A stretch of 64,000 bases of DNA from assembly GCA_922989275.2 (NCBI GenBank), contig OV277870.1:27734742-27798741 (forward strand), given 5' to 3'. The notes under the pieces were generated by a model. It did no database searches and was not told the DNA's origin. It worked only from the letters and a program-made list of their open reading frames with translations. Below are positions 11,607 through 23,407 of this stretch, one piece after another (the stretch's first letter is position 1; each line of letters opens with the position of its first letter). Source of the stretch: Gari tellinella (taxonomy: Eukaryota > Mollusca > Bivalvia > Cardiida > Psammobiidae). The translations under genes and the position numbers were made by a program.

Positions 11607-13004
11607 CATGTTAACCTATTTTCTGGGCGTTTTAGTTTCGTTTTAAAGGCGAAGATGAACGTCGTGCCTATATTACGAAAAGGCGCCAACATTCACTCAT
11701 TCACTTCTACTACTAAGTGAAAAATGCCAACAAGGGACATTTCAGAAGCACCTTATCAATTGAAGTAAATGATCCTTTTAAGCAAGGTTAGTTTACACAC
11801 AATTTGTAATTTTTTGTCGGCTCTAAATGACATTTTTGTAATCATTGGTTGTAAATATTGCATAGCTGGGTAACTTGATTAAGTCGGTTTTCCATGTACT
11901 TCTACAATTGAATTGGACCATCTGGAATTGTGGTCTGACATAGTAAAATAACATGCTTTTAAAAGTGTAGATTACATTTGCTTCGTTTTACTTTCAAACA
12001 TATGTATGGTCGACTTAACTTTACTCGTGTTATCAAAACTCCACTGTATATTAATTCTTGAAGGGAAATCCCCATTGGCTTAGCTTAAGATTGGTTTGGA
12101 TGATTGCTGCTATATTAATATCTGTCCTATTGAATCAAATGAATATACAGTAATAATGCCACATGAAGGATGTCTACAATATTACAATGTACACTTGTAA
12201 CGATAATGCTACACGCTTAACTTTCCTGAGTCCTCGTTATTGCCATGACAAAATATCGCAAGCGGTGTACCTTATTGGCGGACATGTATGTTGCAGTACT
12301 CCATGTTCATAAAAGCAGATAGAGCAGCTGTGAATATTAAACTAACTAGTACAATATTTGGTATACTGTGACTGTACATTTTAATATCTTGTTGATGATT
12401 AAATGGGGAAATTTAAGTAGATGAAGTCCAAAGAATTTCATCGACACTTTGAATAGGTCCAATGTAGTTCTTACATCCACACATATAATATATTGTTGTT
12501 TATATCGATAATAAATCGATATACACCTTTGTATATGTATTTTGCTACGCCTATCGTCTGATCTTGAATACATAACCAGCTCAAATAATACAAGACACCG
12601 GATCACACACTGTGAGGATATTCGTTTTATTGTATACAATAATTTTTTTACAATGTTCTTTTTTTACTTAATTTCTTTAAGAACATTTAGTTTAACTTAG
12701 CTTGAAATCGGGAATATATATTTGCTTAATCAAATAACCAGAGTTTTGCATAATTATGTAAAACTTCTGCAGCGTATAAGTATGAACCGAAACTGTGGAA
12801 ATCATGTGACCACCAACAATTACGCCAATCAAGACGTCATAATTTATATTGATGATGTATTGTTTTGTCAACTTGATCCGCCATTTTATCGGTTATTTAC
12901 GAATTTTAAAGTACGAATTAATCTATTTTTAGCTTTATCCTTTAGAGGAAAACATTAGCAAACGTGGGAGCTAGGGATTATTTGTGTTTCAAACGGAAAT
13001 AAGA
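11607..13004. other. Gene-free stretch
   Basis: AT-rich. Small open frames on both strands have no recognisable domain and no supporting context. Confidence 0.45.
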
Positions 13005-13220
13005 TGTTCACAATTAATCAATATTTGGTTTCAATATTTTAAAAAATTGCGCAATGCTTCTTTATATAAATAGAATATGTATAACTTGAGAGGCATAAAA
13101 GAAGTTCCTTGAACATCGTGTAGCATATAAACCATCTTATACAAACCAGCTGATACGGGAAAAGATGTTTTGGCCTGTATGAACGTGTATTTATAAAAAG
13201 GTATATAATAAACATGAATA
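13005..13220 (+). repeat. Dispersed repeat J, copy 2
   Basis: Diverged partner of 7360-7610, with the same block order (GCTTCTTTATATAAATAGA, GTGTAGCATATA, TGATACGGG, GGTATATAATAAAC). Confidence 0.5.
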
Positions 13221-13554
13221 TCAACAATCTTGTATGTGGTAAGTCATAGACTCACATCTCAAGCTGTATTCTAGCTGTAAATAAGTTCCATGTTTAATTT
13301 TTACGTCAATATAAATGACGATATTGCATAAAAATGAATTTCTAACGTCATTATGATATTTAGAACAAAATACTGATACATGTTATTTTCTTTTAAAAAA
13401 AACCCACACAAAACACTGAAACGTGTTTTTAAGGTCTTAGTTTCTCTGCAAAATTATTTATGATGGGAATTATAATATTTAGAAAGAAGATATAAACAAC
13501 TTAAACATTCGCGGAAAATATTTGCTACTGTCTTTTCATCCATGAAAATAGTTA

Positions 13555-13790
13555 CCGGCGGACGTGGTCCAGTGGTAGCACACTCTACAACGATGCCAGG
13601 TTAGTTCGATCCCCTCCGAACCCGATCCTTTTGATGAGATTTTCTAATAACCGAGGTCCGATATATCAGTGCTTCACATTGGTCATCTAAAACAACCAGA
13701 GACCTCTATCGATAATAAAAGTAGGGCATCACAGCCAGGTTTTCTGTATTTTCACCCCTTTCTCTTTGGCGTCCAATTAGCCCATAGAAG
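13555..13790 (+). mobile_element. tRNA-derived SINE
   Basis: The head has an intact pol III box A at 13565-13575 (TGGTCCAGTGG, matching TRGYNNARNGG) and box B at 13604-13612 (GTTCGATCC, matching GWTCRANNC), with normal spacing. Downstream is a conserved-looking SINE body (GAGGTCCGATATATCAG ... ACCAGAGACCTCT ... AAAGTAGGGCAT). It is not a tRNA gene: no acceptor stem pairing or complete cloverleaf was found. The 3' limit is uncertain. Confidence 0.7.
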
Positions 13791-14104
13791 ACAGAAACGG
13801 ACGTAAACAAACATGCCAAACAAAACCAGGAATGTAGTCTGATAGAAGTGTATACTTGAAACATAAACTTTCGCCAAATGAAATTTCCCAACGGGTTGCG
13901 TTGCACAGTTATTGTTTAAACATTCAAGCCAATATGTCCATTGTCCATTTATTACGAAACACAAACTCGGATTACTCAGTGGAAATCCACTACTATGTGC
14001 ATATTCAGTTACAGTAAGTAACAACAACTCTATACCTAAGGTTGGCGTTTACATACCGTGCATATGACCTTACTGTTTTCCATTAAATGGTTTAATCATT
14101 AATA

Positions 14105-14165
14105 TATTTGCGAACGGTTAGATAATTCTTGGTCTGTGAACAATCCCAACCGTTTGCCAACCAGA
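14105..14165. repeat. Degenerate shared core
   Basis: TTTGCGAACGGTTAGATAATTC facing AATCCCAACCGTTTGCCAACC. Outer arms survive; the GATCAGACGCCG heart is gone. Confidence 0.35.
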
Positions 14166-14801
14166 TTTAATATGATTGAAAAAATCAGTGCCTATCTTTT
14201 ATTAATTTGCTTTTGCGCTTATACATGTGATTGTTAGATTTAACTGGAGAGGATAACGTCTTCCACATCGAAATGACTGTGAGACTCCTGAGTCCACATG
14301 CAAAGTAAAGAAAACCAAACACAATACTTTGATGCTTAGATTGCTAGTGGGATTCAATAACATAAACGTAAACAAGAAAGCGCCCATAAGAGTATTGTAT
14401 ATTACTTCAATATTTTATTAAGCGCTCATATATACAAAGTATGATGAACAACCTTTGTTAGTTCATTTACACGTTATTTTGATACATCGGGAATTAAATG
14501 TGGTTTAATACCTTCAAATACCAATCAAGTAAGAAAGTTGTTTATAAGTCTGCTAAGTGAGCGCATGAATTTGGGTTTGTCATAGTGTCTATGACACTAA
14601 ATATTTCATAACGCGCTGATAAATGATATGATGAAGAGGATTTCAGAAGATAGTTTTGACTCACCCAATTCGCTAAAAAGCAACGCATTGGATAAAAACA
14701 TTGACCTAAAAACCTATATTTTAGTTCTTGACAGAGGGAAGGAATGCTCTTAGCTAAAAAATGACAATAAACCCCAGAACTGCTGCAAGGTAGGGTGATT
14801 T

Positions 14802-16814
14802 TACAGTGGAGAAACTGTTATTCTTTCCCGTTTATGCGTACGCATGTGTAAACGATGCGCAAACGATACGCAAACGAAACGATAAACGTTAAACACGTTT
14901 GAGCGTTTATAAGTGGATTTTGCGTTTATAAGCGGATTGTTCCGTTTGTAAAAACGTTTCAATCGGCATACCTTTGTTACTATCTAGACCGATCAATTAT
15001 ACGAATTAAAAAAATCCGAAAGATATTTAAATAATTATACTGGGTTTATAGTACCCTTCTTATGGCTACATGTATGCCTAGATCAAACTGTGAGTGTATA
15101 CAGTATGACAGGGTGTATGTATATCTAATTAGTGATTGCCAGAGGCCTTGACCGGATAAGCCTGCTGTGTCCAAGTCAGGCATTACTATATCCCATATAT
15201 TGTCATGTTGATGCAGTCAACAATAATTGACATTCTAGTCATGCTTAGTAACTCGGCGTCTGATCTGGATGGAATCATTGATGTAGACCAGGACCTGAGT
15301 AACTCGGCGTATGGTATTTATCCAAGCATTGGTTCATATCAAATGATTAGTAACTCGGCGTCTGATCTGGCTCCAATCAATGATACTGTTTGCAAATCTT
15401 CCCGTCTGAAAATTGCGTCACTTATGCAGTTTGTCAAGATCAAATAAATACTGTTCTTCATCTACGCAAATGCATTTTCTCAATATCGCTAAATTTGTAT
15501 GTGACCTTTGAAAACATTTTCTATGTACATGTAGATGAGACGCCGATAAGTTCGCCATCTAATCAAGATCTAAACTGATGTACGTTATAGAACGAATTAA
15601 TATTTTGATTAAAAAAACAGACAGTTTGGTTCTCCATCATAATGCTGAGTGACTCGGCGTTCCAACGAGATCGCAACTGTTAAATGTTATTATATTAATT
15701 AAAATCATATTGATTTCTTTGCAAACGGTTTGAATCTATTTCAATTACTTTGGGGGAGTTAGGGGTAACATTAGTAAAATGTTAAATCGGCAATACATCA
15801 GGATCCAAACTGACATCTTTGATCAAGTCAAATTAGATCTACTTTATATGATAGATTTACACTAGTGTGGCCATTTCTTGTGAAGTTAATCTGACCATAA
15901 AAATGACAATATTGGTGACGGACTATAAATTGTAAAATTGCCCCCACAGACTCGCACCCCTAATTAGGATTATACTTACTTTGATAAGCCGAAGTTTTAT
16001 TATCCCATATCCGGTTGATGTCGCAACGAGTTGTCGGGTAGTTACACCACAGAATTATATTATACAAGAATTCCGCGGTTACACGATGAGCAATTATTAT
16101 ATTGCTGTTTGACCATGTACAGTTATACTTTACAGATAGATAAAATCTGTATTTACATCACATCAATATATAATGTGATTTAATGATTCTTTTGTATATG
16201 TTGACTCGACACTGGAATAACGTCTGAACTTATCAGGTATGCCGTTTAGATGATTTTATGATAATTTTAGATAGATTATTCTTGTTATATCCTATCATTA
16301 TATAAACTATGTAAATCATGTGCGGGCCATTCCAAAAAAATGGATCTAACAGGGTTTTCACAGTTTCAATTCCATGTATAGAATTTAGTACAAATGTGTG
16401 AGTGTAACAACATATATTTGTAAGAAATCAGAATGTGCACAATTTGATCATAGTAATTCGGCATCTGATCTGGATCCAAACATTGATGCGAAGCAGATGT
16501 TCAGTAATTTAACAACTGATCTGAATCCAAGCAATTAACAAATATTTCGGTTGGAACAAAACGCACCACCATATTTTTAAACGAAACACAGATCGTCGAA
16601 TTTAACGATCGATCGCTTTACAAAACAAACAAATATAAGACTTTTTTAAAGTACAGAATGAAAAAGTACCTTTATTTCGTTGTTTAAGCATAAAAAATGA
16701 CCTGCACAACGATAAATTGACTATTTACTTATAAGTGCGTTTAAACGCACTTACAAACGCACTTATAAGTTTCAAACGCACTTAGTGGGACAGAATAACA
16801 GTTTCCCCGCTATA
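14802..16814. mobile_element. 2.0-kb element with family B-type ends and half-core array
   Basis: The left end is TA-CAGTGGAGAAACTGTTATTC. The right end, reversed, reads TA-TAGCGGGGAAACTGTTATTC, matching over about 28 bases with few differences. Both subterminal zones are rich in GCGTTTATAAG-type motifs (14830-14960 and 16725-16790, inverted). The interior holds at least six directly repeated half-cores (CTCGGCGTCTGATCTGG type) at 15247, 15298, 15349, 15640, 16452 and 16501. No transposase was seen. It may be a longer non-autonomous relative of B, or an eroded parent. Confidence 0.6.
15247..15399 (+). repeat. 51-bp tandem repeat of half-cores (3 units)
   Basis: AGTAACTCGGCG starts at 15247, 15298 and 15349, exactly 51 bp apart. 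Units one and three continue TCTGATCTGG; unit two is diverged. The frame across them reads as a 17-residue repeat (SNSASDL...), which is an incidental consequence of 51 being divisible by three. Confidence 0.75.
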
Positions 16815-17396
16815 ACCTTTAAAGAAAATGCTATCATATCACTATATACGCATCAAAAACACTAGGCGCTGCTGCCGTATCCGATTGATCAGGGAATGGA
16901 CTGTATAAGAGTGGTTTACTGCATACATATGAGTTATATGAAAAACATTTAACACAAAGTCTGAAGTGTTCAGTAACGGAATAAACTTATGTCATAATCA
17001 TAGTCGTATGTTCCTAGGACTGTTGGAATGAACATGTGTACCGGTATATTTTCCAACGGCTGAATGTACTCCTCCCACGCCCTATCAGACATTTACATAA
17101 CTTATCAGACATGTTGTCGTCGTTTCCTTCAAACAGTTTTTATCTCTCTTCACACGTTTCGCTATAAATCAACATTTAATGTAGCAAGCGAAACTTCGTT
17201 GGCATATACTTTTACAAACGGAAGAGGCTCCAAGGAACATGATGTCAAAGTATTTTTATCATTCACCATTACAAAACTAAATGTTTGGTAGCGATTCAAT
17301 ATGTTTAACCTTTTGACAGCCATAAACTATATAGTGTCTTGTCAGTTTAGAATCGAACACAAATGTTATTTCACACGGATTTGGTTAAATACTACT

Positions 17397-17490
17397 AATA
17401 TTCTTATTATCATACCCGATTTGTATAGCGCTCTTTTTAACACATGAGTTGTGAGTTCAAAAGCGTACACATATGATTGCATTTATACAG
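17397..17490 (+). mobile_element. S-element fragment, copy 2
   Basis: TTATTATCATACCCGATTTG, TATAGCGCTCTTTTTAACACA, then GAGTTGTGAGTTC. Same landmark order as the insertion at 20356-20577, truncated downstream. Confidence 0.5.
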
Positions 17491-17547
17491 TTTACACAGT
17501 TATGTGTTTTACAGACATGGAAAGACACTATAAAATACCAAATAAAG

Positions 17548-17748
17548 AAGAACTTCTCTATATCGTCCACTTATAAAACGAAGGTTACTACTTATATATA
17601 AGACGCTTACAGCGTAAAGCAAGGAGACAGTAAAACAGAAAGCTCCTAAAGGAGATTTCTGTTTAACTGTCACATTGCTTTAAGCAGAAACATGCCATAA
17701 ACGCCTAATAGTTCACATAATAAAGTTGTCGTAATAGAGAGGAAATGT
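17548..17748. mobile_element. Family F MITE, copy 3
   Basis: Left TCTCTATATCGTCCACTTA and right AGTTGTCGTAATAGAGAGG are decayed F ends. The centre at about 17621-17692 is a strong hairpin: AAAGCAAGGAGACAGTAAAA on one side and TTTAACTGTCACATTGCTTT on the other, with a TCCTAAAGGA tip. Confidence 0.7.
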
Positions 17749-17960
17749 TTAACAACGCAGGTCGATGAGGTTGGCTAGCAGAACTGACGGTTCCTTACTA
17801 GCCGAGACTTCATTGTTTTCTAAGACATTTTGTAACTGTCTACAATATCATATTACAAACATGAGACTAACTTCAAATAACAAGTCAAGTCTGGAAGTAT
17901 GCAAGATGTCAGTATATTCGCCATATTTTCCAGTTGAGAAGACGTCATTCGTTTCCGTTT

Positions 17961-18140
17961 TAGCCCAGTTGTGCCAACGATCCCAAAAATGGGACGTCGG
18001 CAAATAGTGTACCGTTTAAACGCCGCATAATTCGGCGACTGGTCGGAGTCTACAGTACTTGCTGAAAGGAATTTCAAAATAAACAACACAAACAAGAAAA
18101 TTTAGAACAAGCATCCCTCAGATCAATAATGAATTTATCA
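17961..18140 (-). mobile_element. Family A MITE, diverged, one end lost
   Basis: CCCAGTTGTGCCAACGATCCC matches the A tail reversed. The core is recognisable at about 18010-18065 (GCCGCATAATTCGGCGAC). The inner segment AGGAATTTCAAAATAAACAAC follows. The far TTAA end is not found. Confidence 0.65.
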
Positions 18141-18409
18141 ATTTATCAATTATAATAGCATCGAGGAATCCGCTCGGTGCAAACTAGAAAATGAAGCTAA
18201 ATCCGAAATCAGTGCAATAATCTTACATTGCGTGCTTATGCATGAGTAGGTCTAATATTTCCTTTCAACACATATACATTCCGTGCTTCTTTAATCTGTC
18301 AGCAAATAGAACACATTTGTTTGGCGTTTAGCTTATGCCATTCTGTGATGATCGCGAAGCAACAAACGCTTCAAATACCACACTCTTTACTGTTCATTGT
18401 AAATAATGT

Positions 18410-18606
18410 AGGTACCCATTTTAACCTCTTTGTGGAGATGAGCAATTCGCGTCACATATCTTGCTCAAGAACATTTCTGTACATAATCGGGGGCTCAGAA
18501 AAAAATCCCCGACTCATACCGCTGGCCCGACTAGGCATCGAAATCACGACCCAGGGTACCGTAGTCCAATGTATTACCATTGGACCACTACCGCCGATGA
18601 TATGCA
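18410..18606 (-). mobile_element. tRNA-derived SINE, reversed
   Basis: Read on the minus strand, the head has box A TGGTCCAATGG (18588-18578) and a box B-like TTTCGATGC (18543-18535, first base off consensus). The body then contains TCTTGAGCAAGATATGTGAC and GAATTGCTCATCTCCAC, a body type common in mollusc SINEs (family knowledge). It ends near GGGTACC at 18410. A 146-codon open frame on the plus strand across this area is incidental. Confidence 0.7.
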
Positions 18607-18624
18607 CCGTAAGTAATATTTTTC

Positions 18625-18692
18625 ATATTGTAGCAGATGGAAACTTAAAGCAGGCACAGGCTGCGTTACTTTCAGCATGCTTTAAAGGGTCA
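18625..18692. repeat. Family G core fragment
   Basis: TAGCAGATGGAAACTTAAAGC and AGCATGCTTTAAAGGGTC flank a short hairpin. Same arrangement as the G elements at 46362 and 57223, but without TTAA ends at the left. Confidence 0.45.
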
Positions 18693-19121
18693 CCATTATT
18701 TTCTACTCGTAACAGGCCAAGGGGTATTGGGTTAATACGGGTGGCAGTGCAATGCATATGAAGCGTATACGTAATGTTCATACACAGAAAGAAGATGTTA
18801 TTTGTTCCCGCATACAAATTTATATTTAATAACTCTTTGCATTTATTTTCAAAACTGAGTAGTTGACAGTTTGGACAAAATATCGGGACGCCGGGCTATT
18901 TGGTAGTGGCAAAACCTTTTCTAACACAGTAATGTTGATTGAAAAAGAATAACGCATTCCTATTTACATGAGTTTCCCACATTACCATATTTCATGTCGT
19001 AACTGTTATCGTACCTCGGGCATCATACGCACTATTATGTTTTCAATAGGTTTATGGTCATTTAGATTCTATCCATTTACTTATCTACCATCAAGCCTGT
19101 ATTTGGCAATCAATCAAATGC

Positions 19122-19330
19122 AGTCGAACTTCAGTATCTCGAACTCGTTTAACTCGAACTATCCGACAGTTTGACATATGAACTCCATTATTTCATGCTC
19201 GGTTAAGTCGAATATACACATAATTCAAAGTTAAAACGTGGTTTAGCCATGTTTTAAGTTTGAAATACAGGAATGTTCGGCAAAACCGACTCGAGATATT
19301 TAAGTTCGAAGGTAGCATAATAGTCGTTGT
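19122..19330. mobile_element. pogo-like MITE relic (CAGTCGAAC ends)
   Basis: CAGTCGAACTTCAGTATCTCG, GAACTCG and TTAACTCGAACTATCC at the left face CTCGAGATATTTAAGTTCGAA at the right. CAGTCGAAC...TTCGA repeats are typical of pogo/Tigger-type short elements (family knowledge). A similar relic lies at 22803. The 19190 duplication boundary falls inside it. Confidence 0.4.
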
Positions 19331-19869
19331 GTTATTTGTTGTGTTCAAGACAGGCGGCAGCTTAAAGCAGGGATATGATAATGCATACGTTTCCTATGTC
19401 CCTGCATTTAGCGGTCACATCGGCTACACAATCGACCGCATCTTCCGTTTGTGTTCGTCTTAATCAGGTTTGGCTATAAGTACTCGCCCAGTTATCGATG
19501 GCTATGAGAACCCCTTTAACTGAATTGACCGTAAGTACTTCCTAACCTTATCAATAGTTCCGTAACGTATGTAATATGAAAAATATGCAAATGCCAGTGT
19601 CTGTGGCGGTGATCTGGTCTTCCGATTGAACAACTAGTGTAGCAATTTCTGTCGGTAGATGATAAGCCTAGTCTGGACCATTGTTTATTTGTATTAAATA
19701 AGAACTACTCCTGGTAAAGTACTTCCGAATTTTCATTGTCAAAAGGGATTGTTAGAATGTCTGACAGTTTTGAAATTCACAAGTCACCGAAATTCCACGT
19801 CTCTGAACAGGATCCATTCTTCGGAAATTGACATTTAAACGATATTTGTCAACTGAAAGGAAACTTATA

Positions 19870-20082
19870 TTAACACTTTGCCTGCTGGTCGCGACTTAAT
19901 TGAATTTTGCAAACAGTTAAGATCCAGATCAGACGCCGCGTAACGCGGTGTCTGATCTGGATCCAAACTGTTTGACACTCGTCTTTAGGTTTCGTTACTT
20001 AAACAAGGTATATATCTATATTTAACAAACTTTGAAGACGACAATATAGAAGCAGACGACATCACCGCTGGATAAGGGTTAA
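19870..20082 (+). mobile_element. Family E MITE, TTAA target duplication proven
   Basis: TTAA (19870-19873), CACTTTGCCTGCTGGTCGCGA at the left, CTGGATAAGGG at the right, TTAA (20079-20082). Copy 2 of the segment has a single TTAA at 21637-21640 and no element, so the insertion duplicated TTAA. CCCTTTGCCTGCC-like ends are typical of piggyBac-like elements (family knowledge). The shared core is at about 19908-19972. Confidence 0.9.
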
Positions 20083-20355
20083 AAAACAACAATGCAGAAA
20101 ACCATTACAGCATCAGACATTTTTACGATTGACGGGTTAGTATCAAGTCAATAATTACACACAATAGTGTTAAATAAAAAAGTCTAAAAAATTTCAATAT
20201 ACGCTTACAGTTATCTTGTTGGAAAAGGTCGCTGCCCGATATGGATATTATAAATCTAATATCCTGAAGATAAAACCAAACTTACAGATCCAGCTGGAGA
20301 GTTGAAGTTAAAAAGACAACAATAGTTTAATTAAAGTTGATATTTTAAACTGTTA

Positions 20356-20577
20356 TTATTATTATTATTATTATACCTGATTTATATAGCGCTCTTTTCA
20401 CACAGGAGTTGTGCGTGCAAAGGCGCTTCACATGTAGTTATATAAATGTACCTACAAAGCAAGAAAGAAACATAAATACATTTGATACAATATTGAGATG
20501 CATGGAAACATAGAAATTCTTTCAATATTATTACCAAGATTATAAAATTGTTATAGTAAGTTTGTAAAATCATTTTT
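20356..20577 (+). mobile_element. S-element insertion, copy 3
   Basis: About 220 bp present in copy 1 and absent from copy 2, where AAACTATTATTGCTTTA is continuous (21899-21915). It begins with an ATT tract, then ACCTGATTTATATAGCGC and CACACAGGAGTTGTGCGTG. It ends near a T-run. Flanking TTATT could be a target duplication, but the ATT tract makes the exact edge ambiguous. Confidence 0.75.
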
Positions 20578-20700
20578 TTATTGCTTTACAGTTGGAATTG
20601 TAGTTTACATCCTGTTACGGAAAGAATGAAATGTAAAACATATATTTACCTTGACAAAATCTGCTTGAATAAAACCCAATTCATTGACATTTATACACCA

Positions 20701-22023
20701 TTTATTTCATGCTCGGTTAAGTCGAATATACACATAATTCAAAGTTAAAACGTGGTTTAGCCATGTTTTAAGTTTGAAATACAGGAATATTCGGCAAAAC
20801 CGACTCGAGATATTTAAATTCGAAGGTAGCATATAGTCGTTGTGTTATTTGTTGTGTTCAAGATAGGGGGCAGCTTAAAGCAGGAATATGATAATGCAGA
20901 CGTGTCCTATGTCCCTGCATTTAGCGGTCACATCGGCTACACAATCGACCGCATCTTCCGTTTGTGTTCGTCTTAATCAGCTTTGGCTACAGTGGAGAAT
21001 CTGTTATTCTTTCCCGTTTAAACGCAAACGTACGCAAACGCAAAGCACTAAAACGTAGAAAAGAACAACTTTTTGACAATTCTGATAGTTTATGCTTATC
21101 TTAGTGGCAAACAGTTTAGAGCCTGATCAGACGCCGGGTTACCCGGCGTCTGATCTGGCTCCAAACTGTTTGCACTGCAAATAATAGTTTTAGCGTAAAC
21201 GCGTTTGTTGGGAAAGAATAACAGATTATCCACTGTATAAGTACTCGCCCAGTTATCGATGGCTATGAGAACCCCTTTAACTGAATTGACCGTAAGTACT
21301 TCCTAACCTTATCAATAGTTCCTTAACGTATGTAATATGAAAATTATGCAAATGCCAGTCTGTGTGGCGGTGATCTGGTCTTCCGATTAAACAACTAGTG
21401 TAGCAATTTCTGTCGGTAAATGATAAGCCTAGTCTGGGCCATTGTTTATGTGTATTAAATTAGAACTACTCCTGGTAAAGTACTTCCGAATTTTCATTCT
21501 CAAAAGGGATTGCTATTAGAATGTCTGACAGTTTTGAAATTCACAAGTCACCGAAATTCCATGTCTCTGAACAGGATCCAGTCTACATGAATTTTGCATT
21601 TCAACGATGTTTTTTTCAACTTAAATGACACTTATATTAACATTAGCAATGCAGAAAGCCATTAAAGCATCAGCTATTTTTACGATTGAAGGGTTAGTGT
21701 CAAGTCAATAATTACGCACAATGGTGTTAAATAAAAAAAGTCTAAATAATTTCAGTTACAATTAGCTGGTTGGAAAAGGTCACTGCACGTTATAGATATT
21801 GTTAATCTAATATTCTGGAGATAAAATCAAACCTTTAGATCCAGCTGGAGAGCTGAAGTTGAAAAGGCAACAATAGTTTATTTAAAATTGATATTTAAAA
21901 CTATTATTGCTTTACTGTTGAAATTGTAGTTTATATCCTGTTACGGAAATAATGAAATGTAAAATATATATTTACTATGACAAAATCTGTTTGACTATTC
22001 TCTGTTCATGGGCATTTATACAC
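20701..22023 (+). repeat. Tandem segment, copy 2
   Basis: Second direct copy, starting TATTTCATGCTCGG immediately after copy 1 ends. Interrupted only by the family B element at 20988-21237. The first ~285 bp differ from copy 1 at about a dozen positions, while the last ~250 bp look clearly more diverged. Confidence 0.85.
20988..21237 (-). mobile_element. Family B MITE with demonstrated TA duplication
   Basis: GGC-TA-[CAGTGGAG...CACTG]-TA-TAAG here, against GGC-TA-TAAG in copy 1. This shows precise insertion at TA with duplication of the dinucleotide, as for Tc1/mariner-class transposases. The core at about 21109-21172 is intact. Reversed relative to the copy at 4833. Confidence 0.95.
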
Positions 22024-22187
22024 CGTTTCTTTTACATCTGAAAACGACTTCGAAAATCTTGCGCTTTCATTAATACAAAATCCATTCTATTCGTTATATT
22101 TGAATATGTGTTTTGTCAGTAGCGTGTTCAAATACCACTATTTGCTGTGAATGTTAGAAGTTTGTGTCCCGTGTGCAGCGTGCAGAG

Positions 22188-22407
22188 TACAGTAAAGCTA
22201 ACGTTTTCTTTCCTAATAACCCCAATTGCGCTTAAACTATTTTTTCGTTGCAAACATTTTGAGCCAGATCAGACGCCTGATCAGGCTAAAACATGTTTGT
22301 CACTGAAATTGAAACTGATAGTCGGAATTGCTAAAATGTTGTTATTTTCTATATTTTACTGCAATGCGTTTGCGTTTGAACGAAATAATAACGATTTCTC
22401 CACTGTT
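22188..22407 (+). mobile_element. Family B MITE, old copy
   Basis: TA-CAGTAAAGCTAACGTTTTC at the left, AACGATTTCTCCACTG at the right, with the usual inner arms. The core (22250-22300) has lost its middle: AGACGCC runs into TGATCAGGC. It is more diverged than other B copies. The 145-codon open frame here is a by-product. Confidence 0.75.
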
Positions 22408-22802
22408 TTTCAGACCGGTAGCCAACTCGCAATCGATGGCGATCGACAGCCATCGATTTCTTTACTGAACTCATCACTGGTTTACATTTGCAATGGACGA
22501 CATTCGATTTGGGTTTTCGCTGCAGAGAAACATGTGACTGACGTACATGGAGGTGATAATACGGACAGGCAGTGGGTCATTTAAGTATATCGCAGGCGTT
22601 AATGTCCCTTGGAGCGTAACGTTTAAAGCTTTTGGAAATACCTATGGCAATATGTCACGGTACTACGGTTTCTTAGCTTATTCATACAGTAAACGCGTTT
22701 GTTGACATAGTGTACAGCAGCTAGTGTCTATCTAACAAGAATTATGCATTATGAAATGTATCGCCTTCCCTCTTTTTAATACTTATCTAGTAAGACTTGA
22801 TA

Positions 22803-23020
22803 TACAGTCGAATCTTGATACTTCGAACTCGCTTAAATATATCATACTGGTATTTCGTAAGTTGAATTTTGATCAGTACATCTCGATTTAGTCGAACATT
22901 CCCGTATTTCAAAGTTAAAATATGGCTAACGCATGTTTGAAGTATCGAGTATCGAGTTTCGAATTGTTTTCAAAGTGCAGTTGGTCTAGCATTTAGTATA
23001 TCTCGAAACCGAGTATTAAC
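22803..23020. mobile_element. pogo-like relic, copy 2
   Basis: TACAGTCGAATCTTGATACTTC, GAACTCGCTTAAATAT and internal TTTAGTCGAACATTCCCG resemble 19122-19330. The right end (ATATCTCGAAACCGAG) is approximate. Confidence 0.4.
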
Positions 23021-23407
23021 ACACACTTTATGTTGGAGTTAAGTTAAGTTGCTGACACCGACAACAACTATGACGCCAATAACGACGGAGAAGCAACACC
23101 TCATAATTTGTCTCGCTTTCACTCCTCAGTCTCGACGAGACAATTATCGACATGGTTACCTACCATATAGCCTAATTGTTATAAGTTAATACAAGTTTCA
23201 ACAATTCAACTTTACACGAACTCTCGTTTACTGATCATCCAAAAAGAAGTTTCGAACTTTCAAGAATTTGCAATTTGTTTGATTCAGATTAGACACGGGT
23301 TCTGATCGGAAGTCAAACATATTTATTAACAATATCAAACGACAATAATAATTATTTCAAACGACACACTATGGTTTGTTGCGAATGATTAACATAATAT
23401 AGATTGA

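Larger units (their letters stand above)
19190..20700 (+). repeat. Tandem segment, copy 1
   Basis: Direct duplicate of 20701-22023. Without insertions each copy is about 1.07 kb. This copy carries two insertions absent from copy 2: a TTAA element (19870-20082) and an S-element (20356-20577). It lacks the family B element of copy 2; its uninterrupted site is GGC-TA-TAAG at 19472-19480. It contains no gene. Confidence 0.85.

Noticed and set aside
13555..13626. tRNA gene
   Set aside because: Both pol III boxes are good, but no acceptor-stem pairing was found and the sequence runs on into a SINE body.
13752..14027. 91-codon minus-strand frame, hydrophobic C-terminal half
   Set aside because: Partly overlaps the 3' part of the SINE, has no recognisable domain and no supporting neighbours. 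Could be an exon, but nothing supports it.
15247..16520. CRISPR-like spaced repeats
   Set aside because: Units are diverged half-cores, spacing is regular only for three units, and the window is clearly eukaryotic.
18321..18761. 146-codon open frame
   Set aside because: Runs antisense through a SINE and a family G fragment; no domain.
22147..22584. 145-codon open frame
   Set aside because: More than half of it is a decayed family B MITE; no recognisable protein.
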